From Thermocatellispora tengchongensis (lineage in GTDB: Bacteria; Actinomycetota; Actinomycetes; Streptosporangiales; Streptosporangiaceae): a stretch of DNA of 64,000 bases. The translations under genes and the position numbers were made by a program. This document shows, one piece after another, positions 9,210-17,747 of this stretch (positions are counted from its first letter, which is position 1; every line of letters starts with the position of its first letter). Below the pieces are notes generated by a model. That model was not told where the DNA came from. It searched no databases and saw only the letters and a list, made by a program, of their open reading frames with translations. Location: NCBI RefSeq assembly GCF_014202315.1, contig NZ_JACHGN010000032.1, positions 1 through 64,000 on the forward strand, in the 5' to 3' direction.

Positions 9210-9800
9210 ATGAGCGGCGGGACGGACTGGACCGTACTGACGGACGCGCACGAGGCGCTGCGCACGGCGGTACGCGGTGTGGGCGACGACGGCTGGGCAC
9301 GCCCCACGCCGTGCACGCAGTGGAACGTCACCCAGGTGCTGCAACACGCACTGGGCGACCAGATCGGCTTCGCCGGCTTCATCACCGGCGGCCCGATGCC
9401 GGACGAGGACCCGTTCGCCCCCTCCGGCGTACTCGGCGGCGACCCGCAGGAACTCGCGGAGGCGGCGATGCGAGCCTCAGCGGCGGCCTGGGCCACCGTC
9501 CCACCGGGCACGGCCGATGTGCCCTCCCCGGTGCCACCGGGCAAACTGCAAGCCGAACTGGGCGTCGGCATATGCGCGCTGGACGCCGCCGTACACGCCT
9601 GGGACATCGCCATGGCCACCGGCCGCCCCTCGCCCCTCACCCCGGCCCTGGCCCGCGCCCTCCTGCCCACCGCCCACGCCCTCGTGGACCCACTGCGCGC
9701 CTTCGGCGCGTACGCCCCGGCACTCCAGCCCCACGAGGGCGACGACGAGGCGGCATCCCTGCTACGCCACCTCGGCCGAGACCCCCACTGGACCCCTTGA
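9210..9800 (+). CDS. TIGR03086 family metal-binding (DinB-like) protein
   Basis: 196 residues from ATG 9210, preceded by AAAGGGGAA; longer in-frame starts lack this signal and would cover the TetR operator. The N-terminal region WTVLTDAHEALRTAVRGV..DDGWARPTPCTQWNVTQVLQHALGDQ is the signature of the actinobacterial TIGR03086/maleylpyruvate-isomerase-like group, a four-helix DinB fold that binds a divalent metal through His residues (QHA at about 48, and HAWDIA at about 130). Some relatives use mycothiol as cofactor. Function unassigned, but divergent control by TetR suggests a detoxification or stress role. Confidence 0.85.
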   Translation: MSGGTDWTVLTDAHEALRTAVRGVGDDGWARPTPCTQWNVTQVLQHALGDQIGFAGFITGGPMPDEDPFAPSGVLGGDPQELAEAAMRASAAAWATVPPGTADVPSPVPPGKLQAELGVGICALDAAVHAWDIAMATGRPSPLTPALARALLPTAHALVDPLRAFGAYAPALQPHEGDDEAASLLRHLGRDPHWTP

Positions 9801-10280
9801 GCAGAGGCGGTGTCCGGGCAAGAGGAGCGACGGAGAGCGAAATGCTCGCCCTCAGCGCGCCCAGGCCCGGCCCACGGCGAGCAGGGGCCAGGGCATTGCG
9901 CGTGGTTTGCGGTGCCTTGTAGGAGTTCCGCGAGCAGGCGCGGGTTGTGTTGGGCCTGAGGTGAGTGGGAGCGGGTGCGCCCAACCCCTGTGCATGTGGG
10001 GCGCAGGCCCTGAGCACGAGCGCGGGTGGGTCGCGTGCGTCCTATCGGGGTTCCGCGAGGGAGGGGGGCGGGCCTGGGCGGGTCAGTTCCCGTGGGTGGA
10101 GGAGGGCGAGGTCATGTCCGGACGGGGGAGGGCGAGAGCCTGACACGGCCGGTTCACGGCCGACGAGCGAAGACACGAGCCTCGGGGCGCGGCCAAGCCC
10201 TGCCGGTGCCGGGGCACGCGCATGAGCACAGCGCGAGTGGGTTGCGGGTGTCCTGCCGACGTTTCGCGAGTGGGTTGTGG
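9801..10280. repeat. Decayed repeat region, no gene
   Basis: 480 bases without a credible gene. Three degenerate copies of a roughly 55-base block containing GCG(A/T)GTGGGTTGCGG..GTTTCGCGAG-like sequence start near 9893, 10019 and 10228. A diverged right half of the palindromic element is visible at about 10161-10216 (GACGAGCGAAGACACGAGCC, then CCAAGCCCTGCC). Open frames exist in several phases but show no family resemblance. The region looks like an accumulation site for small intergenic repeats. Confidence 0.6.
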
Positions 10281-10399
10281 TGGCTTGGGCGCGGGTCGTG
10301 TCTGGAGGAGGAGCGCAGGGAGCGAAGCGACCGGAGCGACGAGGGAAGACACGACCCTGCAGGGCGCCCAAGCCCGCCCGTGCGGAGCACGGGCCATAA
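10281..10399. repeat. Dispersed palindromic repeat, copy 2
   Basis: Bases 10281-10359 are identical to 1-79. The long hairpin is preserved. The small right-hand hairpin reads GCCCGTGC-GGA-GCACGGGC (10376-10394) against GCCCGCGC-GAA-GCGCGGGC in copy 1: the C-to-T change on one arm is matched by G-to-A on the other, so the base pair is kept. Lies directly upstream of the qcrB terminator. Confidence 0.85.
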
Positions 10400-10400
10400 A

Positions 10401-10439
10401 GCACAGAGCCCGGACGCCGATCGCGTCCGGGCTCTGTGC
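10401..10439 (-). terminator. Terminator of the ctaE-qcrCAB operon
   Basis: GCACAGAGCCCGGACGC (10401-10417) and its complement at 10423-10439 form a perfect 17-bp stem with a 5-base loop. On the minus strand the stem is followed by TTTATGG. It ends the qcrB transcript 24 bases after the stop. Confidence 0.9.
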
Positions 10440-10462
10440 GGTGTGCCGGTGGGGCAGTCCGG

Positions 10463-12127
10463 TCAGTGGGTCAGGGACTTGTCGTCGCCGGTGCCCGAGC
10501 CGATGGCGGCGTGGTGCTCGCCGTGGCCGTCGCCGTGCCCGTTGCCGTGGCCGGCGTCCAGCGGGATCTTCTCGCCGCCGTACGCCTGGCTCATGCGGGC
10601 GCGGAGGCGGCCCACCGGGCCGCGCAGGCCGCGCGGGGGGACCCCGTCGGTCTCGGACGCCTCGGCGCCGTCGATCATCGGGATGGCCTCCTTGCCGCGC
10701 ATGTGGGCCTCGATGTCCTCGGCCGGGGGCACGTGGACCTCGATGAACTCACCGTGCGGCAGGCGCTGGATCACGCCGGACTCCACGCCGTGCCCGATGA
10801 TGTCGGCGTCCTTGCGCTGGAGGCCGAGGCACATGCGGTAGGTCACGACGTACGCGATGGCCGGCAGGACGAAGATGGCGATCCGGCCGAACCACGTGGT
10901 CGCGTACAGCGAGATCTGGAAGTTGGCCGAGATCTCGTCGTTCGCCCCGAGCAGCCACAGCACGCCGTAGAACGTGATGCCCGCCATGCCGATCGAGGTG
11001 CGGACCGGGTTGTTGCGCGGACGGTCGGCGATGTGGTGCTCGCGGTTGTCGCCGGTGATCCAGCGTTCCAGGAACGGATACAGCGCCAGGCCGGTCATGA
11101 CGATGCCGAGTGGCACCAGCGCCGGGATGATCACGCTGAGCGGGATCGTGTAGCCCAGGACGTTGATCTCCCAGGCGGGCATGATTCGCAGCGAGCCTTC
11201 GAGGAAGCCCATGTAGAAGTCGGGCTGCGAGCCCGCCGAGATGTCGGCCGGTGTGTACGGGCCGAACAGCCAGATCGGGTTGATCTGGGCGAAGGTGCCC
11301 AGGCCCGCCAGGACCGCGAAGGTGAACAGGAAGTACGCGCCCGCCTTGGCCATGAAGGCCGGGTAGAACGGGGCGCCCACGACGTTCTGCTCGGTGCGGC
11401 CCTTGCCCGGCATCTGCGTGTGCTTCTGCACCCACATGAGGATCATGTGCGCGGTGACCAGTGCCACCAGGATGCCCGGGATGAGCAGGATGTGCAGCGT
11501 GTAGAACCGGGAGATGACGTCCTCGCCGGGATACTCGCCGCCGAACAGGAAGAACGAGATGTACGTGCCGACGAGTGGCAGTGAGATCGCCACGCCCTGG
11601 GTGATCCGCAGGCCCGCGCCCGACAGCAGGTCGTCGGGGAGCGAGTAGCCGGTCAGGCCCTCGAACAGCGCCAGCGACAGCAGCAGGACGCCGATGATCC
11701 AGTTCAGCTCGCGCGGCTTGCGGTAGGCCCCGGTGAAGAACACGCGGAGCATGTGCACCATCATGCCGGCGATGAACAGCAGCGCCGCCCAGTGGTGGAT
11801 CTGCCGCATCAGCAGGCCGCCGCGCACCTCGAAGCTGATGTGCAGCGACGAGGCGTACGCCTCGGAGACCATGACGCCCTTGAGCGGCTCGTACGGCCCG
11901 TCGTAGATGACGTGCCCCATGCTGGGCTTGAACCAGAACGTCAGGAACGTACCGGTCAGCAGCAGGATGATGAACGAGTAGAGCGCGATCTCGCCGAGCA
12001 GGAACGACCAGTGGTCGGGGAAGATCTTGCGCATGTTGCGCTTGAGGAAGTTCCCCGCGCCCAGGCGGTCGTCCAGCCAGCCGCTGGTGCCCGCGATCGG
12101 CTTGGGAACGGCGGTGGGGGTGCTCAT
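10463..12127 (-). CDS. qcrB: Cytochrome bc1 complex cytochrome b subunit
   Basis: 554 residues; ATG at 12127 overlaps the qcrA stop by ATGA. Holds haems bL and bH and the quinol sites of the actinobacterial bcc complex. Haem-ligand histidines occur in SSLHISFE, QIHHWAALLF, MMVHML, and TLHILLIP/TAHMIL; the Qo-site PEWY motif appears as PDFY in SQPDFYMGFLEG. Longer than canonical cytochrome b because of the fused C-terminal helices and a hydrophilic tail. The tail ends in a Gly/His-rich run (about residues 520-540, GHGNGHGDGHGEHH) that could bind metal. This is the target class of Q203/telacebec in mycobacteria. Last gene of the operon. Confidence 0.96.
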   Translation of the reverse strand: MSTPTAVPKPIAGTSGWLDDRLGAGNFLKRNMRKIFPDHWSFLLGEIALYSFIILLLTGTFLTFWFKPSMGHVIYDGPYEPLKGVMVSEAYASSLHISFEVRGGLLMRQIHHWAALLFIAGMMVHMLRVFFTGAYRKPRELNWIIGVLLLSLALFEGLTGYSLPDDLLSGAGLRITQGVAISLPLVGTYISFFLFGGEYPGEDVISRFYTLHILLIPGILVALVTAHMILMWVQKHTQMPGKGRTEQNVVGAPFYPAFMAKAGAYFLFTFAVLAGLGTFAQINPIWLFGPYTPADISAGSQPDFYMGFLEGSLRIMPAWEINVLGYTIPLSVIIPALVPLGIVMTGLALYPFLERWITGDNREHHIADRPRNNPVRTSIGMAGITFYGVLWLLGANDEISANFQISLYATTWFGRIAIFVLPAIAYVVTYRMCLGLQRKDADIIGHGVESGVIQRLPHGEFIEVHVPPAEDIEAHMRGKEAIPMIDGAEASETDGVPPRGLRGPVGRLRARMSQAYGGEKIPLDAGHGNGHGDGHGEHHAAIGSGTGDDKSLTH

Positions 12128-13221
12128 GAGGTCCTCCCCTGGTTCCTGACCTCGGCCTCGGCGTCGCCGCGCTCCCAGAAGCTGGGACCGACCGGGACCG
12201 CGAAGTCGCCCTTCGCCACGAGGTACCCCTCGGAGTCGACGCCGATGGGCAACTGGGGCAGCGGGCGGGCCGCGGGACCGAAGATCACCTTGGCGCCGTC
12301 GGTGGCGTCGAAGGTCGACTGGTGGCAGGGGCACAGGATGTGGTGGGTGGTCTGCTCGTACAGGGCCGCGGGGCAGCCGACGTGGGTGCAGATCTTGGAG
12401 TAGGCCACGATGCCGTTGTGCATCCAGTTCTTGTTCGTCCCCGACTTGATCTCCTCGGGGCGAAGGTTGATCAGGATGAGCGTGGCCTTGGCCAGCGCGG
12501 TCAGGTCGTGCTCGTAGCCCTCGGGCACGACCGACAGCAGGCCGCCCGGCGAGTTGAAGTCGGCGGCCCTGATCGGCTGGCCCGAGCCCTCGACCACCAG
12601 CCGCAGCTCCTTGCCGCCGTTGTGCTCCGGGCTCCAGACCGTGTGGCGCAGCTTGGTCTCGGGCAGCGGGCCGAGGTCCTTCAGCAGCACCAGCGGGGCC
12701 AGGCCCAGCGGCGCCGCGGCGGCCAGCAGGGTGCGGCGCAGCAGCGGGCGCTTGGTGATCCCGCTCTCCTGGGCGCCCTGGAGGAAGGTCTCGCCGACGT
12801 AGCTCCTGGTCTCGGCGTCGGAGCGCATCGGGTGGCGCTCCTGGACCAGGTTGTACTTGGGCATGACGCCGCGCACCCACACCACGATGCCGACGGCCAG
12901 CCCCAGCAGGGCCAGCGTCAGCGTGCCGCCGAGCGCGAGGTTGGACACCGCGGTGTTGTCAACGGTGTTCACCTGGAAGGCGACGTAGGAGGCGATGAAC
13001 CCGATGCCCGACAGGAAGGTGATGAAGAAGCAGAGCGCGGCGATCCGCTCGGCGCGGCGCGCCTTCTTCTCGTCCGGTGGGTGGACGCCGGGGACGGCGG
13101 CCTCGCCGGCCTGCTCCTCCCGGCCGAGCAGGGATGTGCCGCTCGCGGGGGAGGGGGTGCCGATGACGCGCTTCGGTGCGCGGTCCTCCGGCAGCTCTGT
13201 GCCTGGGGTGTGGTCAGTCAT
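12124..13221 (-). CDS. qcrA: Cytochrome bc1 complex Rieske iron-sulfur subunit
   Basis: 365 residues, the long actinobacterial form with three N-terminal membrane helices (about 60-84, 95-117, 163-183). It passes electrons from quinol to QcrC. The [2Fe-2S] boxes are CTHVGC (Cys278, His280, Cys283) and CPCHQSTF (Cys297, Cys299, His300); by family precedent Cys278, His280, Cys297 and His300 bind iron and Cys283-Cys299 form the disulfide. The cytoplasmic N-terminal 55 residues are Pro/Glu-rich. Start ATG 13221 overlaps the end of qcrC by eight bases. Confidence 0.96.
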   Translation of the reverse strand: MTDHTPGTELPEDRAPKRVIGTPSPASGTSLLGREEQAGEAAVPGVHPPDEKKARRAERIAALCFFITFLSGIGFIASYVAFQVNTVDNTAVSNLALGGTLTLALLGLAVGIVVWVRGVMPKYNLVQERHPMRSDAETRSYVGETFLQGAQESGITKRPLLRRTLLAAAAPLGLAPLVLLKDLGPLPETKLRHTVWSPEHNGGKELRLVVEGSGQPIRAADFNSPGGLLSVVPEGYEHDLTALAKATLILINLRPEEIKSGTNKNWMHNGIVAYSKICTHVGCPAALYEQTTHHILCPCHQSTFDATDGAKVIFGPAARPLPQLPIGVDSEGYLVAKGDFAVPVGPSFWERGDAEAEVRNQGRTS

Positions 13222-14029
13222 TGGTCTGTCGCTTCTTCGCGGTGATCCAGATGGCGGCGAGCGCGAGGGCGCTGATCCCGGCGATCCACGCCACCAGGCC
13301 CTCGGTCACGGGGCCGATGCGGCCGAGGCCGAAGCCGCCCGGGTCGGTCTGGTTCCGCACCCCGACGATGTAGGCGATCATGTCGCGCTTCTCCTGCGGC
13401 GAGATGACGGAGTCGTTGAACACGGGCATGGCCTGCGGGCCGGTGATCATGGCCTCGTAGATCTGCTCCGGCGTGGCCTCGTTCAGCGGCGGGGCGAACT
13501 TGCCCTCGGTGAGCGCGCCGCCGGCGCCGACCCAGTTGTGGCAACTGATGCAGTTGGCCCGGAACAGCTCACCGCCCTTGGCCATGTCGGCGCCCTCGGT
13601 GGAGACATCGGCCTTGGTGGGGACGGTCGGGCCACCGCCGAGCGACTGGACGTACGCCCCGATCTGCCGGATCTTCTCCGGCGTCACCCACTCGGGCAGC
13701 GGCTTGCGCAGCGCCTGGGCCCCGGAGTAGGTGGCCGCGGGCATGCGCCCGCTGCTCATCTGGAAGTCCACGGCGGCCGCGCCCACGCCGACCAGGGTCG
13801 GCCCCGCGGCGGTGCCGACGGCGTCGGTGCCGTGGCAGCTCATGCAGTGGGCCTCGAACAGCTTCTCGCCCTCGGCCACGTCGTCGACCTTGCCGGTCGC
13901 GATCGCCGCGTCGGCGCTCTGGTCGCCCAGGGCGGTGAGCGTGTACACGCTCCCCGCCAGGACGAGAGCGAAGAGCAGGACGGCGTATCTCGCGAGGGGA
14001 TGCCGCCGCCCAGCGGTGATCCTAAACAC
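13214..14029 (-). CDS. qcrC: Di-haem cytochrome c subunit of the bcc complex
   Basis: 271 residues from GTG 14029, preceded on its strand by CGGGGA. N-terminal signal anchor (about 12-34) and a C-terminal membrane helix (about 245-262) flank two c-type haem domains: CMSCH (Cys62, Cys65, His66) with candidate Met96, and CISCH (Cys160, Cys163, His164) with Met in GPQAMPVF. The two-haem layout links the bc1 part directly to cytochrome oxidase without a soluble cytochrome c. Seventeen bases separate it from ctaE. Confidence 0.96.
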   Translation of the reverse strand: MFRITAGRRHPLARYAVLLFALVLAGSVYTLTALGDQSADAAIATGKVDDVAEGEKLFEAHCMSCHGTDAVGTAAGPTLVGVGAAAVDFQMSSGRMPAATYSGAQALRKPLPEWVTPEKIRQIGAYVQSLGGGPTVPTKADVSTEGADMAKGGELFRANCISCHNWVGAGGALTEGKFAPPLNEATPEQIYEAMITGPQAMPVFNDSVISPQEKRDMIAYIVGVRNQTDPGGFGLGRIGPVTEGLVAWIAGISALALAAIWITAKKRQTND

Positions 14030-14046
14030 AGAGATCCCCGTTCCCG

Positions 14047-14661
14047 TTACTGGATGATGTAGATGGTCGCGAAGAGGCCGATCCAGACGACGTCGACGAA
14101 GTGCCAGTAGTAGGACACGACGATCGCGCTGGTGGCCTGCTCATGCGTGAAGCGCTTCGCGGCGTACGTGCGTCCCAGCATGAACAGGAACGCGATCAAT
14201 CCACCCGTGACGTGCAGGCCGTGGAAACCGGTGGTCAGATAGAAGATCGAGTCGTAGGCCGAGTGGGAGAGGACGTGCCCCTCCGCCGCGAGCTGGCCGT
14301 ACTCGTAGACCTGGCCGATGACGAAGACCAGGCCCATGAGGAAGCTGACGACGTACCAGAAGCGCAGCTTGCTGACCTGGCCCTTTTCCGCGGCCCACAC
14401 GCCCATCTGGCACGTCACACTCGACAGCACCAGAATGATCGTGTTCGCCGTGGAGAACGGGACGTTGAGGTGAGCCTCGGGCCAGGGAAGCCCGTCGCCG
14501 ATGCTCACCGACCGGATGGTGAAGTACATCGCGAACAGCGCCGCGAAGAACATGAGCTCAGAGGACAGCCACACGATGGTCCCGACGCTGACCAGGTTGG
14601 GTCTGCGGGACGGGTGTGCTGCCGTCGTCGTTACTGCGGATGCTGTCGCCACGGGCAGCAT
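14047..14661 (-). CDS. ctaE: Cytochrome c oxidase subunit III
   Basis: 204 residues, five predicted membrane helices. Family landmarks include [17 protein letters not shown], the conserved Glu-bearing VYEYGQL, the [13 protein letters not shown] block and the final [14 protein letters not shown]. The first 20 residues are hydrophilic and Thr/Ala-rich. It is promoter-proximal in ctaE-qcrC-qcrA-qcrB, the standard actinobacterial order. An ATG at 14661 is used; its upstream leader contains two GC hairpins. Confidence 0.95.
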   Translation of the reverse strand: MLPVATASAVTTTAAHPSRRPNLVSVGTIVWLSSELMFFAALFAMYFTIRSVSIGDGLPWPEAHLNVPFSTANTIILVLSSVTCQMGVWAAEKGQVSKLRFWYVVSFLMGLVFVIGQVYEYGQLAAEGHVLSHSAYDSIFYLTTGFHGLHVTGGLIAFLFMLGRTYAAKRFTHEQATSAIVVSYYWHFVDVVWIGLFATIYIIQ

Positions 14662-14861
14662 TATTGCGGCTCCCCTGGTCGGGTCGCCGCACGACCCCCC
14701 GTTAGGGGGGTTAGGACTCCCCGTAAACGGGGCAAAACACGCTAATTATCGGTGCATGCGCTCCGGCCTGGGTATCCGTGCGGCGCGACCGGTACCATCC
14801 CAGGTGACCATACCTCTTGGACCGCGCGGGCGCGCGGACGCCCGGGGGTCTGGTGGACCGC
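14662..14861. promoter_or_regulatory. Divergent control region ctaE / receiver gene
   Basis: Carries two leader hairpins on the ctaE side: CCCCCC-GTTA-GGGGGG (14695-14710) and CCCCG-TAAA-CGGGG (14719-14732). An AT-richer stretch, AACACGCTAATTATCGG (about 14736-14752), is the likely promoter core. The CGCTAAT element recurs in the ctaC leader (3265-3271), which may reflect shared control of the oxidase transcripts. Confidence 0.45.
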
Positions 14862-15326
14862 ATGGGTTCCGACGCGAGAGAGAGCACGACCTTGGCCAGC
14901 GACGCAGGCACCGACGAGAAGATGAGGGTGCTCGTCTACAGCGACGACGCCGCAACCCGTGAGAAGGTACGCCTCGCGATCGGGCGCCGTCCCGCCGTGG
15001 ACGTGCCCTTCGTGGAGGTCGTGGAGTGCGCGACCCAGCCCAAGTGCGTGCAGTACCTCGACTCCGGCGAGATCGACGTGGCCGTGCTCGACGGCGAGGC
15101 GCGGCCCGCCGGCGGCATGGGCGTGGCCCGCCAGGCCAAGGACGAGGTCTACGACTGCCCGCCGATCCTGCTCATCGTCGCCCGCCGCGACGACCGCTGG
15201 CTGGCCACCTGGTCCCGCGCCGACGCGGTCATCGGCCAGCCGATCGACCCGGTCGCCCTCGCCGACGCCGTCGCCGGGCTCATGCGGCAGCGCCTGGCCT
15301 CCCGCGGCAGCCTCACCACCCGCTGA
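14862..15326 (+). CDS. Receiver-like protein without output domain
   Basis: 154 residues from ATG 14862 (GGTGGA upstream); ATG 14922 (MRVLVYSDD) is an alternative. The fold matches a CheY-type receiver: acidic pair Asp28/Asp29, candidate phosphoacceptor Asp77 in DVAVLDGEA, and the beta5 loop GQPIDP where the usual invariant Lys is Gln126. No DNA-binding domain follows. Loss of the Lys suggests a pseudo-receiver or altered phosphorylation chemistry. It lies between ctaE and trpD, a position conserved, as far as I recall, in related actinomycetes, so it may regulate or sense respiratory state; this is inference. Confidence 0.7.
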   Translation: MGSDARESTTLASDAGTDEKMRVLVYSDDAATREKVRLAIGRRPAVDVPFVEVVECATQPKCVQYLDSGEIDVAVLDGEARPAGGMGVARQAKDEVYDCPPILLIVARRDDRWLATWSRADAVIGQPIDPVALADAVAGLMRQRLASRGSLTTR

Positions 15327-15397
15327 CGGCCCCGCCCGGACCCCCGCCCAGACTCCTGCCCGTATCCCGACCGTCCCGGCCACCTCTGGAGAAGCCC

Positions 15398-16450
15398 ATG
15401 GACGCGCGCACCACCTGGCCCGCGCTGTTGTCGGCCCTGCTCGCCGGCGAGCACCTGACCGCCGACGAGACCGCCTGGGCCATGAGAGAGATCATGACGG
15501 GCGCGGCCACGCCGTCGCAGATCGCGGCCTTCGCCGTCGCGCTGCGCGCCAAGGGCGAGACCGTGGCCGAGGTCGCCGGCCTGGCCCGGGTCATGCTCGA
15601 CCTGGCCACCCCGCTGTCGGTCCAGGGGCCCGCGGTGGACATCGTGGGCACCGGAGGCGACCGCGCCCACACCGTCAACATCTCCACCATGGCCGCGATC
15701 GTGGCCGCGGCGGCGGGGGCCCGCGTGGTCAAGCACGGCAACCGCTCCGCGTCGTCCTTGTGCGGCGCCGCCGACGTGCTGGAACACCTCGGCGTCGTGC
15801 TCGACCTCGCCCCCGAGCAGACCGCCAGGGTCGCCGACGAGGTGGGCATCGCGTTCTGCTTCGCGGCGTTGTACCACCCGGCGCTGCGCTTCGCCGGGCC
15901 GACCCGCAAGGAGATCGGCGTGCCGACGGTGTTCAACTTCCTCGGCCCGCTGTGCAACCCGGCCCGCCCCGCCGCCCAGGCCATCGGGGTCTTCGACGCG
16001 CGCATGCTGCCCATCATGGCGGGCGTCTTCGCCGAGCGCGGGGTCTCGGCGCTGGTGTTCCGCGGCGACGACGGGCTCGACGAGCTGACGATCTCCACCA
16101 CCTCCACGGTGTGGGTGGTGCGCGACGGCACCGCCACCCAGACCACCTTCGACCCGGCCGTCCTGGGCATCCCGCGCTCTCCCGCCGACGCGCTGCGCGG
16201 CGGCGACGTGGAGTTCAACGCCCAGGCGGTGCGCGACCTGGTGGCCGGCAAGACCACCGGGCCGATCCGCGACGCGGTCCTGCTCAACGCCGCGGCCGGG
16301 CTCGTCGCCTTCGACGGGCCGGGCGACGACCTCGACGCCGCCATGCGGGCCGCGTACGCCCGCGCCGGCGAGGCCGTCGACTCCGGCGCCGCCGCCGCCC
16401 TCCTGGAGCGCTGGATCGAGACCAGCCGCGCCCTGCACGGCGCGTCCTGA
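15398..16450 (+). CDS. trpD: Anthranilate phosphoribosyltransferase
   Basis: 350 residues from ATG 15398, preceded by TCTGGAGAAG; the frame is open earlier but overlaps the receiver gene. Catalyses transfer of phosphoribose from PRPP to anthranilate, the second step of tryptophan synthesis. PRPP-binding [14 protein letters not shown] (about 85-98), KHGNRSASS (about 113-121), and the metal site around DGLDE (about 227-231) are visible. No other trp gene is nearby, as is usual for the trpD linked to qcr/cta genes in actinobacteria. Confidence 0.96.
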   Translation: MDARTTWPALLSALLAGEHLTADETAWAMREIMTGAATPSQIAAFAVALRAKGETVAEVAGLARVMLDLATPLSVQGPAVDIVGTGGDRAHTVNISTMAAIVAAAAGARVVKHGNRSASSLCGAADVLEHLGVVLDLAPEQTARVADEVGIAFCFAALYHPALRFAGPTRKEIGVPTVFNFLGPLCNPARPAAQAIGVFDARMLPIMAGVFAERGVSALVFRGDDGLDELTISTTSTVWVVRDGTATQTTFDPAVLGIPRSPADALRGGDVEFNAQAVRDLVAGKTTGPIRDAVLLNAAAGLVAFDGPGDDLDAAMRAAYARAGEAVDSGAAAALLERWIETSRALHGAS

Positions 16451-16540
16451 CGGGTCAGGGCGACCCTACTCATACAGGGGGAGTGTTCATCCCCCTGAGA
16501 GCGGATGTTCAGGTGCCGAGCGCGCCATAACCTTCGGGGC

Positions 16541-17416
16541 ATGCGCGCTTATCCTCCCGATGCGATCGCCCTGGCCATGCCGGTGGCCACCGGTCTGGCC
16601 GCGGCGGCGCTCGCCTTCCTCGCGGGCCTGGCGGGGATCATCGGCTGGTGCGCCCAAGAGCGGCGCAGGCTGCTGCGCCGGCTGCGGGCCGAGCGCGACC
16701 GCCTGGCCGCCCAGGAGCGCGAGCTGGAGTGGGCCGCGGCGGCCGAGGAGCGCTTCCGCATCGCGGGGGAGATGCACGACGTGGTCGCGCACGGCGTCAG
16801 CGTCATGACGCTCGGCGTCGGCGCCGGCCGCATGATCATGGACAAGGACCCGGAGCGGGCCAGGCAGACCCTCCGCGAGGCGGAGGAGTCGGGCCGCCAG
16901 ACGCTCACCGACCTGCAGCGCATGGTGGGCCTGCTGCGCGGGCACGCCGACCCCGCGCGCGGCGGGACCGAGCCCCAGCCGCGCCTGTCGGACCTGCCCC
17001 GGCTGGTGGCCGCCTGCGCCGACGGCGGCCTGCACGCGGAGCTGACCGAGGACGGCCGCCGCCCGGCCGGGCTCAGCCCGCTGCTGGAGCTGGCGGTCTG
17101 CCGGATCGTGCAGGACGCCCTGGGCGACGCCGTACGCCACCGCGCCGCCACCGAGGCGCGGGTGAGCCTGCGCTGGCGCCACGACGCCGTGACTGTGATC
17201 GTGCGCGACACCCCGGCGCCCGGCCGCGACCCCGCTGCACGGGGCCCGCTGACGGCCGCGCGGGAACGTGCGGGCGTGTTCGGCGGCACCGTCACGGCCG
17301 GGCCGCTCCCGTCGGGCGGCCACGAGCTGCGGGCCGGCCTGTGGCTGGCGGGCGTCGGTCAGTCGGCCTCGTCGAGCCCGATGGAGAATGCGGCCTCCAG
17401 GTCGTGCTTGGAGTAG
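16541..17416 (+). CDS. Orphan NarL-type sensor histidine kinase
   Basis: 291 residues from ATG 16541. One N-terminal membrane helix (about 8-32), a coiled-coil linker rich in Arg/Glu, then the HisKA_3 helix with the phosphorylatable His in EMHDVVAHGVSVMTLGVG. The ATPase half is degenerate: the N-box reads VQDALGDAVRH rather than the usual QEALTNA, and no clear G2 box is seen. No response regulator is adjacent. The last 19 codons overlap the end of the convergent RAM-domain gene by 58 bases. It could be a weak or inactive kinase, or a phosphatase partner of another system. Confidence 0.75.
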   Translation: MRAYPPDAIALAMPVATGLAAAALAFLAGLAGIIGWCAQERRRLLRRLRAERDRLAAQERELEWAAAAEERFRIAGEMHDVVAHGVSVMTLGVGAGRMIMDKDPERARQTLREAEESGRQTLTDLQRMVGLLRGHADPARGGTEPQPRLSDLPRLVAACADGGLHAELTEDGRRPAGLSPLLELAVCRIVQDALGDAVRHRAATEARVSLRWRHDAVTVIVRDTPAPGRDPAARGPLTAARERAGVFGGTVTAGPLPSGGHELRAGLWLAGVGQSASSSPMENAASRSCLE

Positions 17417-17646
17417 GTGCGGAACGCGAGGTGGGTCTCGGTGTGCAGCACGCCGGGCACCTTGTTCAGCCGCCCCGGGATGATCTCGGCCACCATCTCG
17501 TAGGACGGCACGCGGACCATCGCCAGCAGGTCGTACTCACCGGTTATGGAGTAGACCTCGCTCACGCCGTCGAGATCGGCGATCATCTCGGCGACCTCGG
17601 GAATGCGGTCCACCTCTGCGTTGATGTGCACGATCGCGGTGACCAC
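17359..17646 (-). CDS. Stand-alone Lrp/AsnC ligand-binding (RAM) domain protein
   Basis: 95 residues consisting only of the alpha-beta RAM domain; the DNA-binding HTH of Lrp proteins is absent. Typical features are MVTAIVHINAEVDRIPEVAEMIADLDGVSEVYSITGEYDL with the GxYD signature, and RLNKVPGVLHTETHLAF. Such proteins form dimers and higher rings and bind amino acids, sometimes modulating full-length Lrp proteins. In many actinobacteria it lies next to trpD and the exonuclease gene, as here. It overlaps the upstream-strand kinase tail. Confidence 0.88.
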   Translation of the reverse strand: MVTAIVHINAEVDRIPEVAEMIADLDGVSEVYSITGEYDLLAMVRVPSYEMVAEIIPGRLNKVPGVLHTETHLAFRTYSKHDLEAAFSIGLDEAD

Positions 17647-17747
17647 GAATCCTCCAAAACAGCGCTGCCTCCACTATTTACGGAGGCATCCGGCAAACCA
17701 CTATCAACCCTATCGCTCACCTGCACCGGCGCCTTCCGCCGCCGGGC

